Below are positions 20,701 through 33,350 of a stretch of 64,000 bases of DNA, one piece after another. Below the pieces are notes generated by a model. That model made no database searches. It had not been told where the DNA came from and saw nothing but the letters and a program-made list of their open reading frames with translations. Numbering within the stretch: position 1 is the first letter of the stretch; each line of letters begins with the position of its first letter. Origin of the DNA: Emergomyces orientalis (Eukaryota > Ascomycota > Eurotiomycetes > Onygenales > Ajellomycetaceae); the NCBI GenBank assembly GCA_002110485.1, contig MOWL01000089.1, forward strand, positions 682,001 to 746,000. Reading direction: 5' to 3'. The translations under genes and the position numbers were made by a program.

Positions 20701-23700
20701 ACACGACACCATGATGAATAAAATCCATGGGATGTCAGGTTGTCATCCAAATAGTTCATGTGCCTTGTCCTGCAAGTCTTTTAAGCTTGATATTTTTATT
20801 TTTATTTTTATATTTTTATTTTGACTATCGCTGACTTGCAGTAGTGAACTCTCAATGATGATGTTCATATATCATCATCCAGTTATGATGTGACGAACAT
20901 GGGCTGCATGCAGAACCGCCCCGGAAAAGGCCACTTTTCTTCTGGCATTGAAATATTTTGCCAGCTAAAAAATGGGGGTTGGTTGTATTCGAAAACGGGG
21001 CCTGTTTCTTGTCCCTTTTTGCCAGACGAAAACTCTTGGGCTAAATTTGTCGAACTTTGATCTGATTAATCATCATTGTATGTAACTTAGTGATGTATGA
21101 ATGCGCATTGCTGGCTAATTGTTTCGCCAATTGGGAGTTACCAAGGCTAATCCGATCGGATTTTCGCGAAGTGGCCTGGCATACATACGTCCATTGGGGA
21201 AAAGAAGATAATAATACTTAACGAAGAGAGCCTCCGTGCTCCCCTCTATCTTCCACTGATCGTCATGGAAAGAACGGGAAGGTGATTGTAGCCGCCAAAA
21301 TGTTGAGCAGGGCATGTACTGTACATATGTCAGCAAGCAAGCAACGAAAAGCAAAAAAAAAAAAAGAAAAAAAGAAATTATGGGCCGTCCGGCCCATCTC
21401 CAAGGAGAGATTTTATTCTGCTCACGTCCAGCCTGTCAGGAAACGAGGACGAGGGCCTAGAACAAATTCTACAGCCAATCCTTATATTGAGCCCCCCTTG
21501 GAAGCTGAAACTGCGACCTTGCAAGGAAGCCGGTTGGCACCCCTTTAGTGGTCAATTCGCGCCATGTGTGGGATTCTCAAAAAAAGTTACTTCTAAAATC
21601 CGCTGTTTTGCCCGCAGGCAAAATAATACAGATTTTGAGTGTTTCGTGCCTGTGTGTCCAAAAAGCCCCCTGCGAATTTTGTTTCTTCCCCCCTTGTAAC
21701 CGGCATGGGTCGGAAGCTGGGGCGGGGTTGAGAAGAGTACGGCCATTTTTCAGTAGTAGTGTTCACCACCCAGCTTGATCGAAATCGTGCAGCAATTGTG
21801 GAGGAGCTGGACCGCCACCAGTTTCAGAGCTAGGTTGGTGAGATCTTTATCGTGATTTGTACATTTGCGTTTCGTCATTATGAGCAGGAGGCGAAAAAGT
21901 AAGGGTGAGGTAAGAACTTAAGACGAAGGTTGGCCGGCCTGACTTTTATTGCCCATGCCTGAAATGTTTTGATTTTTTTGAATACAAGAATCTCACTCGT
22001 TGTTCTGTATCCGGCGTCAATAATATAAAACGATCAAAATGATGACAGGGGCTGTATTATGTAAAATAATACCAAAAAAAATTGCCGTCTGCTTGGTTCG
22101 GTACCTGAAACTAAGGCGGATTTACCCAGCGAAGAGTGCACGCTAGCGCAGAACCTAAGCGGCCCGCCTCTCTGGTACCTCTGGCACTAGTCACTGCATT
22201 ACAGTACGATGATACAACCTAGGACAAGACCTAAACTCTTCGGCGAAAGTTCCTTTGTTCTTCCACTGAAGATGAACCGCGAAAATCCATTCTCAGAGGA
22301 ACATAAATAATGATGGCAGAATTAATGACACAAACGGGGTGTGGCGGTGTGCTTTATTATGTATAGATCCCTCCACTTGCTGCGGCTTCCATGGCAATAT
22401 CGTTAATAATTTATCAGAGCGGGGACTGGATGCTCTGGACCCTTGTTCCGTCATTTTCGCCATTTGGGCGAGGACATCTCATGTTTTATTATTATTAATT
22501 CAAAGCGGAATCTCACAAAATAAGCTGGGGCTGAGATTGTGGACAACAAAGAGGCGCTGAAATAGGGCTTGATGAAGCCGCAAGCGAGCGGGCTGCGGAA
22601 GTCCTGATAATGAAACATCGCGGCTAAATATATATATGTATATAGATAGATATGGATGTAAATGAAATTTCTTCGAGCGTCGGTCACATATATTGCGTCT
22701 TTCATTGTTTCCTGGGCTGGACACCTCGGTCCGAAATTATTTCGTTACATTGCGGCTGTTATACCCGGGGTTCCTTTTCATTTTTCGTACGTTAATGTGC
22801 TTAGAAGTCTGGAATATCAGAGCTGGATATTGGGTGTATATTCTTTCTTTCTTTCTTTCTTCTTTTCTTCCGTTTGAGAAGAACAAACACACGATATTTT
22901 CTCATCGGGTTAACGTTAATATATGGGCACCATGATATATCCATTTTTATACCCATGAAATTGAGCCTTTTCTTTGTTTTGTTTCGAAATTCAAACTTTT
23001 CTGGCTAGATTCCTCTGCTCACAGTCCCAAACTCCCAAGACAGCCGCGCCGCCATATGTGGGGACCGTCTTAGTCGTCCATGGTTCAGGCAGCCGCAAAA
23101 CCCAAGATTTCGGACACAGCAAAAATAGATCTTTGCTGTTTCTGGGGTTTGTCCTTTGCATTTGGGATATGTTGCCGTATTTGGTAGTCAACATACAGGA
23201 TTCAAAACACTGATGAGAAAGCTGTCGGGTTTTCATCGGGAATTGCTTCATATAATTTTTTTGTTTTTTTGTTTTGGCAATCGGATTCAAATGATCGTTA
23301 ATATCAATAACCTCCCGCATTGACAGAGTCGCTGGGCCCCAAAAGCCCAATAAAACAGCAGGGGTATTCCGGCTGGTATCCATCGTATTGCGGCCGCCAG
23401 ATCATTCGCTGCCAATTCCTAGCGTGCTGGTAGCCTAGAAACGGGGAGAGCGCGCCGTCAGCCTTCGATAATAATGACTGTCATTGATTGACCGACAACA
23501 GTTTCGAAGTGGAAACTTTGAGGGTTAGCGGTAATTTTTTTCTGCAGGGCGAAATCGGTACCTGCATGGCCGTATCATGTAAAATTCTGTATCTAATTTT
23601 TTTTCATTTCTCAACACTGGTGGGCAGTGGGCTGCAGCCAGCACCTGGCAAGGCAGGGATGTTGTAGAGAACGAGAAACGAATATGTACGCCCAGCTTCT

Positions 23701-25419
23701 GCTTGCAGATGCCCCTGACATTTCAAGCAGTCATAATGTTCCCTTTCTGGCCTTTCGCTGAAGGTCTTGCTGATGATATCGTATTTGGTGGTCCACGAGC
23801 GTCATGCAGTGCGTCCTCTTCCTTTTGAAGGCCACACCCTCCATCCTTATCAATATAATGATAGCGCGTCCAACGCGGTCGCCTTTGGTTTTGCCCGAGA
23901 AACGGTGGTACCAATATTAATGGGTAAATAAGAACCACGAGAATAACTTACGAAGGGCAAGTCGTTTGTGTCCAACCCTTGTCTGGGGACTGGCTCGGCC
24001 ACTAACTCAACGACTAAACAAACGGCGGTAAATAATTCACAGCCCATGTGGGGAAAAGTGCTTTGGAAATTTTCACCCCAAGTCACTGCTGGAGGACTCG
24101 TCCAAAAAAAAAGAGGACAAACCAGGCCTGGAGAGAAAGAGGCGTCACTAGGTTGAACCGTCAGGCTGTGATCAAGGGCACTATCTGCTTCCCAAATCGC
24201 TGGAAAAAACTCACGGTTAGTGAGCGATTGAATTTTGTGAGCGCGATCCAAAGTGACCGAACGAGTTCCCCCAAGTTAGGTCGGCATCCTTTTTACCAAT
24301 CCCTGGCTGATTGGGACGCAAAAGAGGTCCTGTAACAGATCTGCAAATCCAAATCCATCCCCAGTTCTTCCACTTTCATCCTTTTTCATCCGCTTCCTCG
24401 CCCCCCAGAACATCCCGCAAACACCAGACGAACGAGTAAGACACCGACATTCTACTTACTCAGTGCCATTCGATCGATCTCCTTTTCGCCATCCCCTCCT
24501 TTTTTGTTTCCAACTTCCAATTTAAATATCGACGGGTTTTGTGGCCTCTCTCTTGTCCTACTTGGGACCCCTTTGCAGAGACACTCACCTTCGCTGGCTA
24601 CTTTCTGTTCGACTCATTCATTCATTTTTTCGTTTTTAAATTTTGTTGGCCCTTTCACCATTCAATCCTTCAATTTTTATTTTCATTAAATCTACAAGCC
24701 CTTCCAAGTTGCGACTGGAATTGTCTTAGACCTACCAGCCAATACGGAATTGAGAAAGCAGGTTCATCATATCTTCTGCGGAGACGGAGCATCAAAACTT
24801 TTTGAGGATATTTACAGAGGCATCATCAGTTGGAGGGTGGGACGCCGCAACCACACCTTGAAATTATTTACTCTTTTCCACCCGCCATACCCTCGACACT
24901 TTCGTATTTGCGCCTGTCAGATCGGGGCAATCAAGGCATGAAGATTGCACTGGTCGCATCATTTTCGAATTGATTCTTTTCGTCTGAACCAAAGGGCAGG
25001 TCCTTGTACTGGTACGTAAAATACATTGTTTATGATCATTATTTTTCGTTCTACATTCTTCTGCCTCCCCCAGAGTTCGGTATGCATATGACTTTTCGTC
25101 CAACTTGTCTTTCCGCGTGGCTCTTTAGGCTAACACTTAAATCATTCAACATTCACACAGGCTTCACCCAAGTGTTGTTGAACTGTTCGAGTCAGGAACT
25201 CTGTTGATGGTCCTTCATTTCCGCGTCAACCCCTCGCCTTCACAGCCGGTCGCAAAACACTAGGCTACAACACATTAAGGAAACCCATACATAAATTTTA
25301 TTTTATTTTACAACTCTACCCTTCCGTTCCTTGTTTGTTGACTGATCTCGACCATCATCAATTGTTGCCTTTGACAGGCCTTCATTTACCTGTTACGAAC
25401 ATACGCTAGATCCGTAAAC
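17786..25419. other. 7.6-kb gene-free region
   Basis: No open frame here has an ATG start, coding-like composition and a recognisable domain together. 17786-18300 is the 5' flank of the SDR gene. About 24400-25419 is CT-rich and probably the promoter and leader of the gene at 25420; a possible leader intron runs from GTACGT at about 25012 to CACACAG at about 25160. The middle holds simple repeats (an AT run at 19382-19404, T/A-rich at about 20790-20822, CTTT runs at about 22842-22870) and short palindromes, but no transposon signature that I can see. It could hold long non-coding RNA or extended regulatory DNA; nothing in the sequence settles that. Confidence 0.55.
19382..19404. repeat. AT dinucleotide microsatellite
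   Basis: An uninterrupted (AT)n run of about 23 bp within the gene-free region. Confidence 0.9.
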
Positions 25420-28400
25420 ATGAATCGATTTCGAACCCGCAAGAAGGCCAAGGAAGCCCAAAATGGCCATGACGACAAGGAGGGCCAACCGCTACCGCTA
25501 TTCACATCAAAAACCTTCAAGCGGTCGAAAAAACCTCAAATAGAGCTCAAATCAGAGCTTGACCTCTCTGCAGCCCTCCCATCATCGGACGATTTCAGAA
25601 CAAGTTTACTCATGCCAAATCTATCCGCGCGGTTTAGCATGTTGCGGGAGCAGGACGATCCAAACTCTAAAATTGGGAAAGCCAATGACGACAGCGTACT
25701 CCTGCCAAAGAGAGCGTCCAGACTCAATGTTTTTGGCCAAGTTAATCATCCGCTCAGCGATATTGCAGAAGTATCTTCACTCCATGGTAGCTCAGCTAGG
25801 CCATCCTTTGCGATTGGTCGTGGCTCATATGCCTCTGGGGAAGGCTACGCTACCGATGATGGTGATTTTTCTCCCGGTGGTAGTGTTATGAGCAGATCCA
25901 GACCCGGTGAAGGGAATAATTTGTTCGGTGGGCGACAAAAAGTTTATAAAATACCGGTTGCGTCGACCACGCCAAGGAGTGGGTCGGCTTCAGAAGCTTC
26001 AGGGGCTGGAGGCGGGATGGGAGGGAAAGCGGTGTATGAAAATGATGTTACGTTATCTGCTTTCCAGAAGCTGAGGGCGAAAGAGAGAGAACAGCAGCTG
26101 GAGCTTGAGTTGGAAATCCAGCAGAATCGACAAGATACTGAAGATGAGGGTTCCCTAGCTTCTCGACCCTCAGTCAATCGCACATCGACTTCGAATACTT
26201 CGGTTGATTCTGCCCAGCGCAACTCAGGCCAAGGAACAAATTCCCCAATCACCTCTAAATCCATGTTTCCTCCCGCAAAACCTAATCCCATGTCAACTGG
26301 AATGGAGCGCAATCCAACTAAAACTCGACGCTACGGTCAAGGCATTGACCTCAACACCCAACAGCCCTCCGCCATTTCGAGACTCGAAAGCCTTAGCCGT
26401 CAACGAGCTGGTGCCAATGAAAATTCACAGATAAATCGATCACTGTCAAAGAGCGCAACTAGTTTAAATGACAGATTTCAACATCGTCCACCGGTATATG
26501 CTTCTTCTGGTTTCCGCCCTACAAGCCCACCTCCATCTTCTTCTATCACAATTGCGGAAGCAGTTGACTTTGCCAACAAGGGTGAACCAGAGAAACTTCC
26601 CAGTGGAAATCCTGGCTTTGGTGCCTCCCCACCGCTCAGCCCTCCTATTAGTGAGTCTGAGGAGCAAACATCATTAGAGGCCGCACTCCAACCCGAGGAT
26701 CGTGGGAAGGCTACGGCTATGGGCCTTTTCAATAAACCAGCCACCCAATATGACGATACAAAATTTTCTCAGCGGCAACTTCAAATGTATGAGGGTAGAG
26801 ATACCCCCCCTTTGCGACGCCGCACCCCACCACCTGTCCCAGATACGGAATACTCTGCACGTTCGCGCGAAGTTTCAAATTCAAGCCATCGGCCGAGGGT
26901 AGATACTTTAGTATCCCAATACAACACCCCCCAGGACGAATCTCGACATAGTGGGGGAAGATCCGCTACAGGCAGTAGTCGAAGACCATCGCCATCACCG
27001 TCGAAACCTATTAACGGCACGTTCTTGAGTGGAGGTGATAGCGGAAGCGATGACGAACGGGAGCCGACGTTGAACAACATGCTCGCAGCTGTTCAGTCAC
27101 TCGAAAATATCCATCCCGCTTTCAGATCTAGGAGCAACTCTGGCGACTCGACGCGAAGCTCTCTCAACAAAGGCTCTCATGCTGGTACTCCGGAATTACG
27201 ATATTCGGAAGCCCGCGACCTCAACACAATAGAAGAGAACGAGGGTACTGAGGAGCCTACCGGTGCCGCCCCTGATTCTCCTACACTTGGCCCCTCTGGG
27301 TTGGGTTTAAGCGGACTGGTTCGTACCCATCTCCGGCACGATAGTGACAATTCGATCTACCCACCACCGTCGCCAGGTATCTCGAAGATCAAAGAAACCG
27401 CTCGAGAGCTTAATCCCTCTGTTCAAGCCGCCAGAGATGCCGACCATGCCGCCAGCGTTCACAGTAACCCCTGGGAGTACGATGATCTATATAAGCCTAT
27501 CAGTCCTGCATCTGATAAGCAACCCGCTAATCAAGCTAGTCACTCCGATTTCTCTTCCATGTCAATGAGAGCGAAACAAATCCTCGGGCAGGCGACAGCC
27601 CTTCGTACACAGACGCAGGCACAGGCAGCGTCACCGGCGCCTCCACAGGATTACTCAACTATGTCACTTTCGAGTGAAATGCGCAGCCAGTCAGCTAGGG
27701 ACCAGAGGTCTCACAACCCGCCATGGCAAGAGGAGCACAAACCAGGCCACCAAAGGGGCGGTAGCTCAGAAACGCAGAACGAGCGCGAAGAACTTGCGAA
27801 CGAGCTAGCTGAACGGCGAAAAAAGGTGCAAGAGAAATTACGAAGCTTCGCAGAGAGCGAAAGCAGATCAAGTAGTCCGTCGCCTGGCCACCGTTTCCCA
27901 GATTACAATTCCGCGCCAAAACATGGTAATGCGTTCGCGATGCTTAAGAACAAAACGGGCAGAAACCCCATGCCCAATCGACATGATGCACCTCAGTCAA
28001 AAGCGATGAAAATGCTTGGCATGGACAATTCCTCTTTCAATGCATCGTCGCCAATCCTCCCAACGAACGACTCGTGGCTGGAGGATGAAGAAAGAGCCCT
28101 TCGTAACCGTGGGAGGGAATCTCGTTCAGGATCCCCACATTTCGGGCCTCGGAATCACAATCGACCTTGGCAGCCACAAGCAACTACGATGGGGAGAGTG
28201 AGCCAGGATGGATCCAGAGAGTCGTTTAATGGTGAACCATCTCCACCATCACATCGGAGCTCTGGTAGAGCCCGATCTGGTTCAGATGTGTCAGGCCGAT
28301 CAAAGAGTCAACCTCGCTATCGTGATGATCTTGGGCCTGTAGGGGAACACACTGTCAGCCACGGAGAAGTTCAAGTTGAAGAACCCAAGTCTTCAAAGGC

Positions 28401-29166
28401 TTCAACATCTGTTTCCTCTTCCTCCCGACCATCAGAGGAGGTCAGCGACTATAGGTCTTCTGAGCGATCTGCATCTGTGGCCTCTGGTAGGTTCCGGAGT
28501 AATAGCCGCTCAGCTGCACAGGGTTACTTCGAGCCTAACCCTCCCCTCCCAATTCAAGCTCATAATCCATCCGATTTAATCGGTAATGCCCCACGTCCCT
28601 CTCCAGTAACTCCATACTCTGCAAACGCAACGCCACCTCTCTACGAAACTTCCCCCGTACACTCTTCCACCCCAACCCCGACTCTCGTTCCTCCCATGTC
28701 TATCAACGGTAGCCAACGGAACCAAAGCCTTGGTGCACATAAACGAGTGATTGACAAATCTAAGATATCGGAACCGAAATTTGTATCCTCAACCTCCAAC
28801 GTGCCCACAGTTGGTCTCCCACCAGGAGCCAGCCTCACCAATGGATCAACCCCACCAATCCCACCCATGAACCCACGACGCAGACGGCAAACAACAACGC
28901 AGACATTAATAAACGCGTTCAAGGGTTCTGATAGACATGACCAACCGGCCATGCCTTCTTCGAACCCCACAACGCCAATGGACGAACATCATCAAAGCTT
29001 ATTTTCCGATGAAGAGAAGAGGCCGCGGCCGCGGCAAAAGCTACGGAAAATTTCAAGTGAAGGTGGCAATCTAAATGCTAAGGCTCGTCAACAGCTTATG
29101 AATAGTAGCTCCCCGGCGTTGCCTCAATTTCCCAAGAAGGTGCCTATGGAGGGAGGCATGTTTTGA
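25420..29166 (+). CDS. Large disordered protein, function unknown
   Basis: A single uninterrupted frame of 1248 aa from ATG at 25420 (context AAACATGA) to TGA at 29164. I do not recognise the family. Composition is dominated by Ser, Pro, Asn, Arg and Gln with many SP/TP sites, so most of the chain should be disordered and phosphorylatable. A basic start (RFRTRKKAKEA), a conserved-looking block near residues 50-70 (SDDFRTSLLMPNLSARFSML) and a coiled-coil-like stretch at about 220-240 (LRAKEREQQLELELEIQQ) stand out. A second helical, charged block lies at about 787-812 (EREELANELAERRKKVQEK). Pro-rich motifs near 465-475 (PPLRRRTPPPVP) look like SH3 ligands. Such proteins often act as scaffolds at the cell cortex or septum, but that is inference only. 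Confidence 0.85.
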   Translation: MNRFRTRKKAKEAQNGHDDKEGQPLPLFTSKTFKRSKKPQIELKSELDLSAALPSSDDFRTSLLMPNLSARFSMLREQDDPNSKIGKANDDSVLLPKRASRLNVFGQVNHPLSDIAEVSSLHGSSARPSFAIGRGSYASGEGYATDDGDFSPGGSVMSRSRPGEGNNLFGGRQKVYKIPVASTTPRSGSASEASGAGGGMGGKAVYENDVTLSAFQKLRAKEREQQLELELEIQQNRQDTEDEGSLASRPSVNRTSTSNTSVDSAQRNSGQGTNSPITSKSMFPPAKPNPMSTGMERNPTKTRRYGQGIDLNTQQPSAISRLESLSRQRAGANENSQINRSLSKSATSLNDRFQHRPPVYASSGFRPTSPPPSSSITIAEAVDFANKGEPEKLPSGNPGFGASPPLSPPISESEEQTSLEAALQPEDRGKATAMGLFNKPATQYDDTKFSQRQLQMYEGRDTPPLRRRTPPPVPDTEYSARSREVSNSSHRPRVDTLVSQYNTPQDESRHSGGRSATGSSRRPSPSPSKPINGTFLSGGDSGSDDEREPTLNNMLAAVQSLENIHPAFRSRSNSGDSTRSSLNKGSHAGTPELRYSEARDLNTIEENEGTEEPTGAAPDSPTLGPSGLGLSGLVRTHLRHDSDNSIYPPPSPGISKIKETARELNPSVQAARDADHAASVHSNPWEYDDLYKPISPASDKQPANQASHSDFSSMSMRAKQILGQATALRTQTQAQAASPAPPQDYSTMSLSSEMRSQSARDQRSHNPPWQEEHKPGHQRGGSSETQNEREELANELAERRKKVQEKLRSFAESESRSSSPSPGHRFPDYNSAPKHGNAFAMLKNKTGRNPMPNRHDAPQSKAMKMLGMDNSSFNASSPILPTNDSWLEDEERALRNRGRESRSGSPHFGPRNHNRPWQPQATTMGRVSQDGSRESFNGEPSPPSHRSSGRARSGSDVSGRSKSQPRYRDDLGPVGEHTVSHGEVQVEEPKSSKASTSVSSSSRPSEEVSDYRSSERSASVASGRFRSNSRSAAQGYFEPNPPLPIQAHNPSDLIGNAPRPSPVTPYSANATPPLYETSPVHSSTPTPTLVPPMSINGSQRNQSLGAHKRVIDKSKISEPKFVSSTSNVPTVGLPPGASLTNGSTPPIPPMNPRRRRQTTTQTLINAFKGSDRHDQPAMPSSNPTTPMDEHHQSLFSDEEKRPRPRQKLRKISSEGGNLNAKARQQLMNSSSPALPQFPKKVPMEGGMF

Positions 29167-30827
29167 TAATATTACCTTTTTGTATTTCTTATTAAGATGG
29201 AATTAACTTTGCTTTTGCTTTGGTTTCTTGTCGAAATTTTTTTTTCTTCAACCTTTCTATAAAGAGCGACAGTGCATGCTGCCGATGTGCTGTTCATTTT
29301 TTTCTCTATATTCCTTGCCGTATTGACGTCACGTTTTCATTTTGGGGCATGGTCCCTCTGGATACACCATTTTATCGCCGTTCGCCTTTATTTCAGCTTC
29401 GTCTACCATTTGTTGTCTATTTCCCATGTGCCATCTTGTAGAATTTCTTGACTGTACAATATTTGTTTACTTTTTTTTTTTTTTTTTTTTTTTGTACCAG
29501 GAGAAAAAAGTATGTTCGAAACACTAGTTCATTCGTGTGACTTTAACCTTTTTTTGTGATATCTCTTTTGGGTTTTCCACTCGTTTAAGCCGGAAGATTT
29601 GTCCTGTGTTGTCATTGTGGTGGTCGTTGGATGTATATCTATGTACGCACTGTACAAGATTCTTATCTGTTCCTCTGGAATTTTCTACTTTTCTCCCTTT
29701 GTTTTCTTTTTGATATATCCATGTCTAGTTCTCGACCTGCCCCGGGGCTAGGTTCAATTAAAACGAAGAAACAAATGCAAAAACTATTCTATTTTGAGAG
29801 AGAAGAGCGAAGCAGAAAGGTGACTGCATTTAGGTGAAGGAAAACGCGTGCCCAGATTTCTTCCCTCTTTACTCACTCACTCCACATGTGTTTGATGAAT
29901 GGAATGGGGCTTTCCACTGTACTGCTTTTGCGCATCAGACATGGAATCACTGGCCATGTACGGGCACTTACTCACTCCGGCCGTGACCTGGTGAGATTTA
30001 TTCCCGACACGACTTTTTTGCCCTCATATTATTGAAGATCACTCACCCCCTTTCCGGTCTTTCTGTCTTTTCATTTTTTTCTTTCTTTTTACTTTCCCTC
30101 ATTTATTCGAGAAGTTATTGGTTTACTGGATCATCTTTGGGTTTCGCACCAAGACAAGCAAAGGAGGACGATAAGGAGTTGGAATGCTTTGATAAGATCA
30201 GAGAGCTAGGTGGTGTGCATGTACCATATTCATATTATCATCATTACCATCATCAACATCCTCTACCAATCCATCATCTGGAGGACGCGGAATATCTGTA
30301 TATCCGGGCTACGCCTTGCTCCATCCCAATCGGGTAATCTCCTGGGAAACCTCGAGCCCGGAGACGTCAACATTGCCTATTACGGGTAAAGAGACCACGT
30401 CTGTGGACAATCTCCATCAGTTCCCTTCCGCACAATACATAGAAAGACATCTGTGTTTTTCTATTTCTCTCGTTTTCTCCGTTTTCTCTGGCTAGCCTTA
30501 TTCTTTTCTTTTGGCTCAGGTGACCTTTATCTTTTACTGCGCTCTCACTCAGAACAGCCAGTCTGTCCTACAGATTCTCTCTAGGTTTCATTCTTTATTT
30601 CATTCTCATATTGCCCTAAGGTGGTTCCCTTTCTCTTTATCTTTACCATATCTCATTAGGTATCGTGGCTGAGCAAACTCAGCAGAAATCTGTGAGGGGG
30701 ACACTCGCACTCCATCTCACTCGTTTGGTGTTAGCCCCTTTTCTGGAATGTTCATCCTTTGTGTTATTTAATCTCATTTGGGGCCTTCTTTTTCTATTTG
30801 CATTGTCTCCTCAGCTTACCAAGGAAT
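29167..30827. other. Intergenic, leader of the BTB-like gene
   Basis: 3' flank of the 1248-aa gene, a poly-T run (29471-29493), and the pyrimidine-rich promoter/leader of the gene at 30828. An open stretch at 30032-30337 lacks an ATG and is judged non-coding. A possible leader intron ends at CTCCTCAG just before 30815. Confidence 0.5.
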
Positions 30828-33350
30828 ATGGAACGCGAGGTGGACCGGAATATCAAAGAACCATCACAACTTTCCTCATCCAGGCCTGGTTCTAGAATGG
30901 CCTCTGGGCAACCCAGGCCTACTCTCGCTGAAGTTGCGACTGGAGATCAGAGCCAATTCCCGTCTGATACTGAGAGGTCAGTTAAGAAACCAGCATTTAA
31001 AAGGAGGCAGAACAAGAGCAGCAAGAATAGGAATAAAAGGAAGGCCAAGAAGGTAGAGGAAGGGTATAGAAAGTCTATGGAAGGGTTTGTGACATCTGTT
31101 GATGCTAGAAATGGGGAGTTTGGTGCTACGGCTCTAATTGATCTTAGCCGCATATCGCGCCAGGGAAACAATTACAAACCTCTCATTGTCAACAGCACTC
31201 ATCTTGGATCGGCAAGTCGGTGGCAAGCTGGGCAGGGAAGCTTTAACAGCCAATGCACTGGGGATACTGGTAGGTGTATAATATTGTTGGAGTACTTCCT
31301 GTAGCCTGCACTTGTGTTCTGATGGCTAACAGGGCTTCTAACCACAGAACATATGTCTCAAGTGGGTAGTTTTGAGTCCCATTTTCTAGATCACCCTTAC
31401 CACTCCCACAGCACTACTAGTCACAGCTCCCAAAATGTCTCCATGCCAGCTGGTGGAATTTCAATGGGAGCAATGGCTCGATCGATGCCTCAAGCTAGAA
31501 GCCCAGATCACTATGTAATTCAGAGTCATGGGATTTATTTTGGCGGCCATTCTGATTCCACTTCTTCGCTCCCTTCTGAGACGCACCCGGGCTACCAGGG
31601 ACCACAGCTGCAAAGCCCTCCTTACCCACCACCCTATCAAGCCTCCCAGTATTGTCATCCTCCCGTTTGGCAATACCCAAACCAGCCTATGCATCCTCCA
31701 GGAACAGGTTTTGAAAACGGTGATATGATTTCCCATCCGTGTACCCGCTATTTTCCGTACCCTACCTATGCACATAATCTACCCAAATCGCAATATAGAT
31801 CAACCATAGAGTGCCCTCCATTTGCAACGAACATGCCATTTAATGAGGAAAACGGTGCTCAGACTAGGGAAAGCGATATGGTTCCAAATCCATTGGGAGA
31901 AGGCGCATCAAAAGTAGAAAGAAGAGCTGAAAGAGAAGCAAAAACTCAAATTGTTCGTAATCCACCGGATTCAGCGCAAGAACACCAGCAAGCCCCACAG
32001 CTATGTACTGGACCAACTCTTTCTGGCGGCGATTGCAGTCATCATCACAATTTCGGCGAGGAATTGGACCCAGTTGCAGATTATATTCTCGAAGCTTTTA
32101 GATCTGGGGAAGATGCAAATTTTCGACTAATACTAAACTCTTCCGCGGAACACTGCCCACCTGTGTCCTTCCCTCTCCACTCGCTGATTGCTTCAAGAAG
32201 CCCCCACCTCAAGGAGTTAATGAAAGCTATGGATGCTGCTATGTATCCGAAGGACGTACACGTGATAGCTGCAGCGTCTTTCTCACACCCATTCGCACTT
32301 GGTATGGCATTGCAGCATCTCTACGGTGTTCCATTATTAACTGAAAAGCAGCTGGACACGGATCTTACACCGGCCACTGAGAAGAGCAATGGAGAGGATC
32401 AAGACCAGCGTATTGGGAAAAGTTTTCGTGAGCTTGAAAAAATGAACTTCACTTTAGGCTACATTGCATCAGCTGCTTTCCTGGCAGAGAGTAAAATCCT
32501 TCGACGCGGTATCTACCTCGCTACAAGAGCGATCTGCTGGGATAATTTGGAAGTTGTTTTGCAGTTTGGGATTTCAGTTTCCGATTTTATGATCACGCTA
32601 GTTGGTAGCCCCGATACGGACCGGGAAGCGGCCAGGTCCACTACGCTCCGACCTAAGGGTACACCTCTGTCTAACAGCAGGGAACAGGTTGTGGAGAGCG
32701 TTTTCGTGAATAGAGATGAGCCCCATATATGTTCTTATACCCTCAACCGGGAGCTCAAGGATGTATGGGTACCCCAACTTCTTAATGATGCGATCGGTTA
32801 TATCGTTAAAAATTTTCCTCGAAACTTCCAGCTTGATCCTGACGCACACTCACGAGAGTTGTTTGACAGGCTCTCTGGGCAAGCGCCATCCAGATTCTAT
32901 CTCAGAGAGGTTTCTGCCCTGACTTTTGGGAGCTTTGCTTCTGCCAAAAACTACACGTTTAGGAAAGAGGAGAGGGTCATATCTGCGATATTCCTGGCTA
33001 TCCCGTTCAAAATATTGAAAAAGCTGTTTAATATCATGAAAGCTAAGGGTATCCTCACAATGAGCATTGCAGACGATATTATTTTTGAGCGCGAACGACG
33101 TCGGATTAGGGCTGTTCGGACTGTCAAAAAGAGGAATGGTACTGCTACTGGTAGAGATTCTAAATTGACAATATCCGAAGCGGATCCAATTGGGTGGAGA
33201 GAGGAGATTATGTCCATCACCGGTATCCCGGACAGTAGCCCCTCAATTATCAGAACTTGGGTGGGGCTTCATGTGCCGGAGGTAATTGAGATCAAACCAA
33301 AGAAGCAGGCATCTCGGGGAGCTCCCCGTGGTAGATTTTTCGGCGGTTAA
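30828..33350 (+). CDS. BTB/POZ-like protein, function unknown
   Basis: Two exons, 30828-31269 and 31333-33350, predicted 819 aa. The start is the ATG at 30828; an upstream in-frame start would add a hydrophobic stretch that looks like leader sequence. The N-terminal part is basic (KRRQNKSSKNRNKRKAKK at about residue 60), a likely nuclear signal. The middle is Pro/His/Tyr-rich. From about residue 390 a BTB-like fold is suggested by YILEAFRSGEDANFRLIL, FPLHSLIASRSPHLKELM and ALQHLYG, the usual strand-helix pattern of such domains. The rest is a conserved-looking C-terminal domain. The intron has two possible acceptors, at 31332 and 31347, 15 nt apart and both in frame, which would give isoforms of 819 and 814 aa. 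BTB proteins often act as adaptors, but no partner domain is seen. Confidence 0.8.

Noticed and set aside
22991..23383. 130-codon minus-strand frame with an ATG
   Set aside because: No recognisable domain, no codon pattern, mixed composition and no intron or leader signals; chance length in a 7.6-kb gap.
23850..24251. 133-codon minus-strand frame
   Set aside because: Begins at TTG, not ATG, and has no domain.
30032..30337. 101-codon plus-strand frame with a hydrophobic start
   Set aside because: Starts at TTG; the hydrophobic run comes from the T-rich leader.
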